Made by a program: the position numbers and the translations under genes. The notes beneath the pieces were generated by a model that was not told where the DNA came from, ran no database searches, and saw only the letters and a program-made list of their open reading frames with translations. A DNA stretch of 64,000 nt. Source: Candidatus Eremiobacterota bacterium (GTDB lineage Bacteria; Vulcanimicrobiota; Vulcanimicrobiia; Vulcanimicrobiales; Vulcanimicrobiaceae). This document shows, one piece after another, positions 22,937 to 30,134 of this stretch (position 1 is its first letter; every line of letters begins with the position of its first letter). Location of the stretch: contig JAFAYE010000001.1 of assembly GCA_019240525.1 (NCBI GenBank), positions 2,081,300 through 2,145,299 of the forward strand, written 5' to 3'.

Positions 22937-24183
22937 GCGATAACCCGCGTCATCGCGCCCTGATCGACCTTGCGATAGAAGTCGTTATTGGTTTCGCTCA
23001 CTCCGGCCGATGCCCAGGGATCAATTTCGCGGCACGACGTTGGCAAGTGGATCGTCGGGCCTGCGGCGTCGGAATAGTCGGCGCCGCCGAACGGCGCAAA
23101 GTGAGCGCTTTCGCGGTGCGCCAAGACCAAATTTCGGACGGCGGCGCTGGCGGCGCGTGCGTCGGCCCGCACGGTTGCATCGAGTCGGCCGTCACTTGCA
23201 AGCGTATCGTAAAACGCAATCGCCGGGCGATCGGCGTGCCACGGCAGGTTCTTTTCGTCGAGTGGCGCGCGTACCATACCATCGATTGCGCGCGCATCCT
23301 CGCGCAGCACATCGCGAACGCCCAAATCGCGCGCTTGCGCGGCCGCGTCGTCGTTGAGGCGTCGAATCGCGGCTTCGGCGCGGTCAATTTTCGCCGAATC
23401 GAGGTCGAGTACGTCGAACGCGGCGGCCGGGCCGAATCCGCCGAACGCGCCGACGTCGTACTTCGTGCGCATCACGTCGCCGACGATGGCCTTCGCCATT
23501 TGTACGGGTTCGTTTTCGTGCGACGCAATGGCGTGAGCGACATTGCTTGGAACCCCCGGCGCGAGCATTGTCTCGGGGCTGGCCGCTAGCCACTTGACGT
23601 TGGCGTGCGATAACGCATCGGCGAAGCCCATGGTATCCATCAAGCATTGATTGGCGACGACGCCGTCGACGCCACGCCCTGCGTCCTCGGGGTGCTCGCG
23701 CGCATGCAGCGCAACTCCGTCGGAAATCGCTTTGGCGATGTCCGGCATCGTCATGCACGACCCGTCCCTCGTCTCCAACCCGCCGCCGTCGCCGCCGCCG
23801 TGATCCACGAGGTCGATCCAGGTCTGCTTTGCGCCCGACGCCTCGGCATTGTCGAGGGTCGTGGCGACGAATGCCGACAAATTTCGTTCGTCACTCATGT
23901 TGTGCGCTTTGAGGCTGTCGACGGGGCCGAGGGCGCCGTCGGAAATTGTGAATTGATCGGTGTGGAGTCCGTGCCGCGTGTCGCCCTGAGCTTGCCGGGC
24001 GGCACCGGGGCGTGTTGCGGTCGTATCCTCCACGGTAAACTGGATGCGCGAATCGCTCGCACTGGTTCGCAGCGCCTGTGAGACGACGCTCTCTTGAATC
24101 GGATCGAGGTTATTATCACCGTCGCGGTAGATGCCGAACTCCAAAGAGCGGCGCGAGGGCGTAGACGTAACGTTCTGCAGCAT
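22933..24183 (-). CDS. Clostripain-like (C11 family) cysteine peptidase without signal peptide
   Basis: A caspase-fold protein of 416 residues. FGIYRDGDNNLD near residue 17 matches the clostripain N-terminal strand. DLVDHGGGDGGG puts the catalytic His at about 128, and VVANQCLMDTMGFADAL puts the catalytic Cys at about 180. The ATG at 24183 is chosen because GGGAGG (complement of 24188-24193) lies 4-5 nt ahead; the ATG at 24198 is weaker. No signal peptide or TM is visible, unlike secreted C11 enzymes, so it is cytosolic or exported by another route. The end overlaps the convergent helicase stop by 4 bp. Specificity (Arg/Lys in relatives) is not established here. Confidence 0.75.
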   Translation of the reverse strand: MLQNVTSTPSRRSLEFGIYRDGDNNLDPIQESVVSQALRTSASDSRIQFTVEDTTATRPGAARQAQGDTRHGLHTDQFTISDGALGPVDSLKAHNMSDERNLSAFVATTLDNAEASGAKQTWIDLVDHGGGDGGGLETRDGSCMTMPDIAKAISDGVALHAREHPEDAGRGVDGVVANQCLMDTMGFADALSHANVKWLAASPETMLAPGVPSNVAHAIASHENEPVQMAKAIVGDVMRTKYDVGAFGGFGPAAAFDVLDLDSAKIDRAEAAIRRLNDDAAAQARDLGVRDVLREDARAIDGMVRAPLDEKNLPWHADRPAIAFYDTLASDGRLDATVRADARAASAAVRNLVLAHRESAHFAPFGGADYSDAAGPTIHLPTSCREIDPWASAGVSETNNDFYRKVDQGAMTRVIA

Positions 24184-24375
24184 GAAACCTCCCGGCATAG
24201 TGAGCCGGAGAGCTTACTGCGACGGCTGGGCGGCATGGCTAGGCCCTTGCGGCGGCTACGAAACGCATAGGCGCCCCGTCCTCGGCTTGCTAGCATCAGA
24301 GCGAAGCACTATGCGCATGAAGCATCGAACAGGCGTTCGGAATGTAGGCGTTCCTTTTCGGGAAACTACCGGCTC

Positions 24376-26058
24376 GTGATCGCAGACCACGATATCGTCG
24401 TACTCGGCGCCGGCTTAGCGGGCATGCGCGCGGCGCTCGAAGCCGCGCGAGCCGGGTCCAATGTGGCCATCGTTACCAAAGTCCATCCAATTCGCAGTCA
24501 CTCGAGTGCCGCACAGGGCGGAATCAACGCCGCAATCGCCGAGGAAGACACGTGGGAGTCGCATGCCTTCGACACCGTCAAGGGCAGCGATTACCTGGCC
24601 GATCAAGAGGCCGTCGAAATCATGTGCCGCGAAGCGCCGGCCGACATCATCGAGTTCGAGCACATGGGAGTCATCTTCTATCGCAACGAGGAGGGCATGC
24701 TCGGTCGCCGCGCGTTCGGCGGGGCCTCGCTCGCGCGAACCTACTTCGTCGGCGACATCACCGGCCAGGCGTTGCTGGTAACCCTCTACGATCAGATTCT
24801 CAAAGCCGGCGTCAAGGTCTACGAGGAGTGGTTCGCAACCGCCATCGACATGGAAGATGGGAAATGCCGCGGCGTCGTGGCCTTGGAAATGATCACCGGC
24901 GAGCTACACCTGCTTCGCGCGAAAGCGCTGATCTTTGCCACCGGCGGCCTGGGGCGGCTCTACGAACCCAGCACGAATGCGCTGATCTGCACGGGCGACG
25001 GATATTCGCTCGCCTACCGCGCCGGCGCCCCGCTCATGGACATGGCGATGGTGCAATATCATCCCACGACGCTCGCCGGCAGTGGCTTTTTGATGACGGA
25101 AGCGGCACGCGGCGAGGGCGCCTACCTCCTGAACTCGCTCGACGAGCGCTTCATGCAGAAGTACGCACCGAATAAGATGGAGCTCGCTGCGCGCGATGTG
25201 ACGTCGCGGGCCGAAGCCACTGAAATAGCCCAGGGGCGGGGCATCGACGGCAACGTTTTGCTCGATTTGCGTCACCTCGGACGCGACGTGATTCTCAAGA
25301 AGCTGCCGCAGATTCACGAAATGGCGCTCGACTATCTGGGCATCGATATGATCGAGCAGCCCGTTCCCGTGCGGCCCGGCATGCATTACCAGATGGGCGG
25401 CATCAAGACCGACGTCGACGGCGCAACGCGCGTGCCCGGCATCTACGCCGCGGGAGAGGTTGCCTGCGTGAGCGTGCACGGCGGAAATCGCCTCGGCGCC
25501 AACTCACTGCTCGATACGATCGTTTTTGGGCGCCGCTCGGGCCGAGCCGCGGCGCTCTACGCGCAAAGCGTCGAACTCTCCGCCGGCGGCGAGATTCTTC
25601 TGCGCGAGGAACAAGAGCGGCTCGACGACTTGCTGTCGCGGCCGTATACGGGCGAAACCTGCGCGGGTTTGCGCCTTGAACTGGCTACGATGATGGACGA
25701 GAAAGTCGGACTTTACCGCGACGAAGCCGGCTTGAACGAGGCACTTGCGGCATTGAACGAATATCGCAAGCGCTACCGCAACGTCGCCGTCGGCGACAAA
25801 GGCCGCGTCTTCAATCAGGCGCTCACCTTCGTATTGGAGCTCGGCTTTATGCTCGATTGCGGCGAAACGATCATTCGCGACGCGCTCGACCGAACGGAGA
25901 GCCGGGGCGCGCACACTCGCACCGATTATCCCGAGCGCAACGATCGCGATTGGCTCAAGCATACGCTGCTTACGTACCGGGGCGAAGGAGCGGAGCCGGA
26001 ACTCTCCTACATGCCGGTGACGATCACCCAATGGCAACCTGAGGTACGCACCTACTAA
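24376..26058 (+). CDS. sdhA: Succinate dehydrogenase/fumarate reductase flavoprotein subunit
   Basis: FAD-bearing catalytic subunit, 560 residues. The dinucleotide site is DIVVLGAGLAGMRAALEAA. The covalent FAD histidine region is VHPIRSHSSAAQGGINAA, substrate residues lie in MVQYHPTTLAGSGFLMTEAARGEGAYLLN, and VHGGNRLGANSLLDTIVFGRRSG is the capping signature. There is no Tat signal, so it is cytoplasmic-facing. The start is GTG at 24376. It overlaps sdhB by 1 bp. Confidence 0.97.
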   Translation: MIADHDIVVLGAGLAGMRAALEAARAGSNVAIVTKVHPIRSHSSAAQGGINAAIAEEDTWESHAFDTVKGSDYLADQEAVEIMCREAPADIIEFEHMGVIFYRNEEGMLGRRAFGGASLARTYFVGDITGQALLVTLYDQILKAGVKVYEEWFATAIDMEDGKCRGVVALEMITGELHLLRAKALIFATGGLGRLYEPSTNALICTGDGYSLAYRAGAPLMDMAMVQYHPTTLAGSGFLMTEAARGEGAYLLNSLDERFMQKYAPNKMELAARDVTSRAEATEIAQGRGIDGNVLLDLRHLGRDVILKKLPQIHEMALDYLGIDMIEQPVPVRPGMHYQMGGIKTDVDGATRVPGIYAAGEVACVSVHGGNRLGANSLLDTIVFGRRSGRAAALYAQSVELSAGGEILLREEQERLDDLLSRPYTGETCAGLRLELATMMDEKVGLYRDEAGLNEALAALNEYRKRYRNVAVGDKGRVFNQALTFVLELGFMLDCGETIIRDALDRTESRGAHTRTDYPERNDRDWLKHTLLTYRGEGAEPELSYMPVTITQWQPEVRTY

Positions 26059-27068
26059 TGCAGTTTACGATCGAAGTCGGACGCTACAACCCCGAGGGCC
26101 ACTACGCCGAAACCGCGGTTCCCGGCCAACCGTTTCCACCGCCCTGGAACGCCTCTCCAGCGCGCCGCTATCAGACCTATACGGTCGACTTACCCTCGCA
26201 TGCGGTCGTCTTGGATGCACTCATCGCCATTCGCGAATACCAGGATCCTTCGCTGGCCGTGCGCTGCGCCTGTCGAAGCGCGATCTGCGGTTCGTGCGGG
26301 ATGTGGATCAACGGCCACGCCAACCTGGCGTGCAAGAGCAAGCTCGAAGCCTTTACTCAGGACGGAAAGACTCGGGTTGAATCGCCGCCGTCGATGCCGA
26401 TCATACGCGATTTGGTCTGCGACATGACGCCGTTCTGGGATAAACATTTGGCGGTCAAGCCATGGCTGCAAAACAAAGAACCATTGCCCTCGCCCGACGA
26501 GGAGTACCGCGTTCCCAATGCGGCGATGGAAGAACTCATTCAAGAGGTCAGTTGCATCAGCTGCGGCGCTTGCTTGATGGATTGCGAATCCTTTGCCGTG
26601 AACCCAGACTTTCTCGGTCCGCAGGCACTCGCTCAGGCCTACCGCTACGTGGGCGATCCGCGCGACGCGAAAACGAAAGAGCGCCTGGGCGAGCTCAGCC
26701 GTCCCGGTGGTATTTGGGACTGCACGCACTGCTTTGAATGCGTGCAGCAGTGCCCCAAGGGCGTCGCGCCGCTCGACCAGATTCTCAAGCTGCGCAAGCT
26801 CGCGGTTGACGCCGGATATACGAACAACGCCGGAACGCGCCATGCCGATGCGTTCGCGGATTCGGTCAAGCATAGCGGACGGCTCAACGAGCTGACCCTG
26901 CTGCCCAAATCCGTCGGTTTTTTCAACATCATGGATCAACTCAAGACCTTGCCGAGCGCGATCAACATGGCACGAGCCGGCAAGCTGCCGCCGCTGATTC
27001 ATAAAGCAATTCCGGGTGTCGAGCGCATCAAGAAGATTTTCCAACGCGTCGGAGGTCGGTTCAAGTGA
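26058..27068 (+). CDS. sdhB: Succinate dehydrogenase iron-sulfur subunit
   Basis: Electron-transfer subunit, 336 residues, longer than the usual 230-260. The plant-type 2Fe-2S site is CACRSAICGSCGMWINGHANLAC. Two further cluster motifs follow: CISCGACLMDCESF and CTHCFECVQQCPKGVAP. The spacing suits one 4Fe-4S plus one 3Fe-4S or 4Fe-4S cluster. A C-terminal extension of about 80 residues (after DQILKLRKLAV) is typical of the type-E complexes that pair with a CCG-domain subunit. It overlaps the next gene by 4 bp. Confidence 0.95.
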   Translation: MQFTIEVGRYNPEGHYAETAVPGQPFPPPWNASPARRYQTYTVDLPSHAVVLDALIAIREYQDPSLAVRCACRSAICGSCGMWINGHANLACKSKLEAFTQDGKTRVESPPSMPIIRDLVCDMTPFWDKHLAVKPWLQNKEPLPSPDEEYRVPNAAMEELIQEVSCISCGACLMDCESFAVNPDFLGPQALAQAYRYVGDPRDAKTKERLGELSRPGGIWDCTHCFECVQQCPKGVAPLDQILKLRKLAVDAGYTNNAGTRHADAFADSVKHSGRLNELTLLPKSVGFFNIMDQLKTLPSAINMARAGKLPPLIHKAIPGVERIKKIFQRVGGRFK

Positions 27069-27949
27069 AGGTTGCCTTTTATCCGGGTTGCGTCTCGCGA
27101 GGCGCCTGTCCCGAGCTCTACGTCTCGGCAAAGCTCATCGCCGAGCCGCTCGGTCTCGAGCTGCACGAGCTGCAGTCGGCGCCGTGCACGGGCGCCGGCG
27201 TCTTGAGCGAGCAGAATCGTGAGCTGGCCGACGCGCTCAACGGATTGACGCTCGCAATGGCCGAAGCGCAGCACGCCGATCTCATGACGATCTGCAGCAC
27301 GTGCCAAGGCGTGCTTTCGGATCACAACTATCATTTGAAGAACGACGAAACGCGGCGCGACCAAGCCAATGCGACGATCGCCGACCAAGGGTTTCGTTAC
27401 GGCGGCACGACCACGGTGAAGCATCTGCTCTGGATGCTCTTTGAAGATATCGGCGTCGATCGTGTGGCCGGCGCCATCAAGCGTAAGCTGACCGGCCTGA
27501 AGATTGCGCCGTTCTACGGCTGCTACATACTGCGCCCCAGCGAGGCTCTGGGTTTGCGCGAACGACCGGAACGCAAAACGTACCTCAATCGTTTGATCGA
27601 AATGCTCGGTGCGGAGGCCGTCGAGTATCGCGGCGCGACCAAATGTTGCGGATTTCCGATGCTGACCTTCAATCGCGACAAAGCGCTAGCGATGGGCGGC
27701 AATCACATCATCGAGGCGAAGGAGAAGGGCGCCGATCTGCTCGTCACACCGTGTCCGCTTTGTCATCTCAATCTCGACGGGCAGCAACCCGATGCGGCGC
27801 GAGTGCTCAAGAAAGACATCGGCGTTCCCATCTTCCATCTGCCGCAGCTCTTGGGTCTAGCCTTTGGCTTCGAGCCCGAGCAACTTCGTCTCGACCATCA
27901 CGTCGTTTCGACCAAAGGCGCCCTCGAAAAAGTAGAACTCAAAGTCTAG
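27065..27949 (+). CDS. sdhE: CCG-domain (HdrB-like) subunit of type-E succinate dehydrogenase
   Basis: Third subunit of the complex, 294 residues, with two cysteine-rich CCG-type regions as in HdrB and in archaeal/cyanobacterial SdhE. The first is YPGCVSRGACPELY, then APCTGAG, then CSTCQG, which deviates from strict CCG. The second is YGCYILRP, KCCGFPMLTF, and CPLCHLNLD. It replaces the SdhC/SdhD membrane anchors, which are absent, and probably tethers the complex to the membrane and quinone. The symbol follows the archaeal usage, not the flavinylation factor of the same name. Confidence 0.85.
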   Translation: MKVAFYPGCVSRGACPELYVSAKLIAEPLGLELHELQSAPCTGAGVLSEQNRELADALNGLTLAMAEAQHADLMTICSTCQGVLSDHNYHLKNDETRRDQANATIADQGFRYGGTTTVKHLLWMLFEDIGVDRVAGAIKRKLTGLKIAPFYGCYILRPSEALGLRERPERKTYLNRLIEMLGAEAVEYRGATKCCGFPMLTFNRDKALAMGGNHIIEAKEKGADLLVTPCPLCHLNLDGQQPDAARVLKKDIGVPIFHLPQLLGLAFGFEPEQLRLDHHVVSTKGALEKVELKV

Positions 27950-28772
27950 GCGAGGTTCGAGCGGCACTCCGCGCTAAGCCGGCGGGAGAAGCCGTGGCCG
28001 CAGGACAGTCGTTGAGCAAGGTCATTCCATCGGCCGTGCTGTGCGCCACGACATATTGCACCAACGTCGGCTCGCCGCCGCTCTTATTCGGGGGCGGTGC
28101 TTGGAAACGCGTCGGAAAGTTGGCGTCCTTCAGATTTCGATCCGACCATGGGTTGGCCGCTTCGCTCGCATAGTACCAGGGATAATCGAGCAGCATCGAC
28201 TGCGCGGTGCCGTCGGCAAAGTGGACCGACATGCGGATGTCGACCCAAAAGCCGCGCGTGTCCGGGTCGTAGCGCGAGCCATGCGGATCGGAGAAGGTCA
28301 CAAAGCCGCAGGGCTCCTCGGAGCTTGCCGCGCCGCTGCCGTTGCCGGCACTGCCGGTTCCGCTACCGGAGCTCGTCAGTGCGCCGTTGCCGCGAAGCGA
28401 CTGACTCGAGCCGGCGCTGACGGCTGCCAAATCCCACACGGGTTTTGAGTTGGCGAGTGGCCGCGCAGCGGGTGCTACGGAAGTGCGTTTGGGCGCAAGG
28501 TGGCCGCCGGCGCGGCCTTGCGAAGCGGATATTAGGTCGTGGTGGGCGAGTCTGATGCGCCGGGGCACGACAACCTGCGCGGGTTCCGGCGTCGGCGCGG
28601 GCGGCCGCCGGACGATCGCTAGGATATGCGCGCGGGTGAGGGTTTCAACACGTTCCGGCGGCGCCGCGAGGTTCGAGGGAATAGAACCGGCGGCGACTTC
28701 ATGCAGAGCGATTGCGATGGCAAACGCAATGGCGAGTCGCCGCCCGTTCGTATCGAGTGGGATCTTACCCAG
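27939..28772 (-). CDS. TonB-like proline-rich envelope protein, start codon unresolved
   Basis: The N-terminal hydrophobic segment RRLAIAFAIAIALHE is followed by a Pro-rich stretch (VRRPPAPTPEPAQVVVP), a layout seen in TonB-family energy transducers. A Ser/Gly linker and a C-terminal globular domain of about 110 residues containing two Cys follow. The domain does not clearly match TonB. The only canonical start is GTG at 28568, which would remove the hydrophobic segment. CTG at 28772, overlapping the stop of the upstream gene, or an ATC nearby is more likely. It converges on sdhE with an 11-bp overlap. Function unknown. Confidence 0.5.
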   Translation of the reverse strand: MGKIPLDTNGRRLAIAFAIAIALHEVAAGSIPSNLAAPPERVETLTRAHILAIVRRPPAPTPEPAQVVVPRRIRLAHHDLISASQGRAGGHLAPKRTSVAPAARPLANSKPVWDLAAVSAGSSQSLRGNGALTSSGSGTGSAGNGSGAASSEEPCGFVTFSDPHGSRYDPDTRGFWVDIRMSVHFADGTAQSMLLDYPWYYASEAANPWSDRNLKDANFPTRFQAPPPNKSGGEPTLVQYVVAHSTADGMTLLNDCPAATASPAGLARSAARTSPRL

Positions 28773-29073
28773 GGTTGGTGTGGTACGTCTGCACGTACCA
28801 TTGCTTGAACTGATCGTCGGTCGGATAGTAGCCGTACTTGTGATAGTACCAATCGCGGTACGCGTCTTGCCGGCGCGTTACTTCTTGCTGCTCGACGCGT
28901 TTTTCGCGGACTTTGTGGTTGTAGTTGACGACCAAGGGAACCGAGGCTGCCGCGGCTGCACTTACCAGAATGATCGTGTTGGTGCTTCCGCCGCCGTCTG
29001 CTAACGCAGGCGCGGCGAAGCTTGCAGCGAGCGCCGCCGTCATTGCGGCAGCCAGGGCTTGCGGTTTTTTCAT
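28765..29073 (-). CDS. Small secreted/membrane protein of unknown function
   Basis: A 102-residue protein. The start at ATG 29073 is preceded by AAAGGA; a longer frame to 29124 lacks an RBS and runs into apt's leader. It has a signal peptide (MKKPQALAAAMTAALAASFAAPALADGG), then a second hydrophobic stretch (TNTIILVSAAAAASVPLVVNYN) and a charged, Tyr-rich tail (RDWYYHKYGYYPTDDQFKQWY). No recognised family. It is divergent from apt by 51 bp and precedes the TonB-like gene on the minus strand. Confidence 0.65.
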   Translation of the reverse strand: MKKPQALAAAMTAALAASFAAPALADGGGSTNTIILVSAAAAASVPLVVNYNHKVREKRVEQQEVTRRQDAYRDWYYHKYGYYPTDDQFKQWYVQTYHTNPG

Positions 29074-29124
29074 GTCCGGTCCTTTCTGCAGGCCATTCGA
29101 CCCCCCGGCTCCAACCCGGACCAC

Positions 29125-29637
29125 GTGGAGATCGAAGCCCTAATTCGACCGATCCCGGATTTTCCGATTCCCGGGATCCTTTTCCGTGACATTACCCCGT
29201 TGTTGAAAGATAAGCAAGGGTTTCGGCAAGCAATCGATCTTTTCGTCGAGCGTTTTCGCGGCCGCGGCATCGATTATGTTGTCGGCGTTGAGTCGCGTGG
29301 TTACATTTTCGCGGCCCCGATTGCATATGCGATTGGGGCTGGTTTCATCCCGGTGCGCAAGCCGGGAAAACTTCCGAGCGAGAAATTCAGCGAAGAGTAT
29401 GCGCTCGAGTATGGCACCAATTCGCTGGAGATTCACGCCGACGCGCTGTCGCGCGGCGACCGGGTTGTCGTCGTCGACGATTTGCTCGCGACGGGCGGCA
29501 CGGCAGCGGCCACGGGTCGGCTTTTGGAGCGCCTGGGAGCGACGGTCGAGGCATATGCATTCTTAGTCGAGCTCACCGCGCTGGATGGCCGTCGAAAGTT
29601 GCCGGGCGCCGAGATCGTTGCCTTCGTTGCGTATTAA
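29125..29637 (+). CDS. apt: Adenine phosphoribosyltransferase
   Basis: Adenine salvage: adenine + PRPP to AMP. It begins with IRPIPDFPIPGILFRDITPLL, the APRT signature, and the PRPP loop is DRVVVVDDLLATGGTAAA. GTG at 29125 gives 170 residues, the normal length. In many bacteria apt precedes relA/spoT, as it does here with one gene between them. Confidence 0.96.
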   Translation: MEIEALIRPIPDFPIPGILFRDITPLLKDKQGFRQAIDLFVERFRGRGIDYVVGVESRGYIFAAPIAYAIGAGFIPVRKPGKLPSEKFSEEYALEYGTNSLEIHADALSRGDRVVVVDDLLATGGTAAATGRLLERLGATVEAYAFLVELTALDGRRKLPGAEIVAFVAY

Positions 29638-30121
29638 CGGCGCGATCGTTTTTACGGTGGCGTTGGCCCTGGTTGGGGCACCGGCACTCTTCGCCGTTCC
29701 CTCCGCCGGCTGGGCGAAATCGCATCCCACACCCAGCCCCTCGCCGACCCCGGTCGCCGATCCGGCCGTGACAAAAATCGCGCGCCAGCAGTTCGTGCAG
29801 TGGCAGGCCGGTGCCGTCAACAAGAGCGTTTACGCCGAGCAGCTCCTTCCCCAGCTGACCGACGCAAAAATCGCCGACACGTCGCATGCGCTCGCGCAGC
29901 TCGGCGCCCTCATCGATACCGTCTTCATCGGCGACTGGCTCAATCCCGATTTCCCGGCCGGCACCCGCGGCTACATCTATCAGATGCGCTGCACGATTGC
30001 AAACGTTTACGAATGGATCGCTTTCGGCCCCGATGGCAAGCTGGTGAGATTTTTCTTCCGCGACCGCCTCGACGTCGAAACCGTAACCCCCGCGCCCTCG
30101 GCGACGCCATCCGGGTTATAA
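29618..30121 (+). CDS. Secreted protein of unknown function
   Basis: About 167 residues from TTG 29618 (or TTG 29627), overlapping the apt 3' end by about 20 bp. It has a signal peptide (GAIVFTVALALVGAPALFAVPSAGWA), a short TPSPSPTP linker, then a mixed alpha/beta domain (VTKIARQQFVQWQAGAVNKSVYAEQL, then TIANVYEWIAFGPDGKLVRFFFRDRL) that resembles small secreted NTF2-like or DUF folds only vaguely. It is 13 bp upstream of the rel gene. Confidence 0.65.
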   Translation: MPSLRINGAIVFTVALALVGAPALFAVPSAGWAKSHPTPSPSPTPVADPAVTKIARQQFVQWQAGAVNKSVYAEQLLPQLTDAKIADTSHALAQLGALIDTVFIGDWLNPDFPAGTRGYIYQMRCTIANVYEWIAFGPDGKLVRFFFRDRLDVETVTPAPSATPSGL

Positions 30122-30134
30122 TGAGCAGATAGTC

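Noticed and set aside
22933-24183. Metacaspase or a bacterial anti-phage caspase (C14 type)
   Set aside because: The fold is related, but the HGGG spacing and the D-G-D-N-N-L start fit clostripain (C11) better, and no partner defence genes lie nearby.
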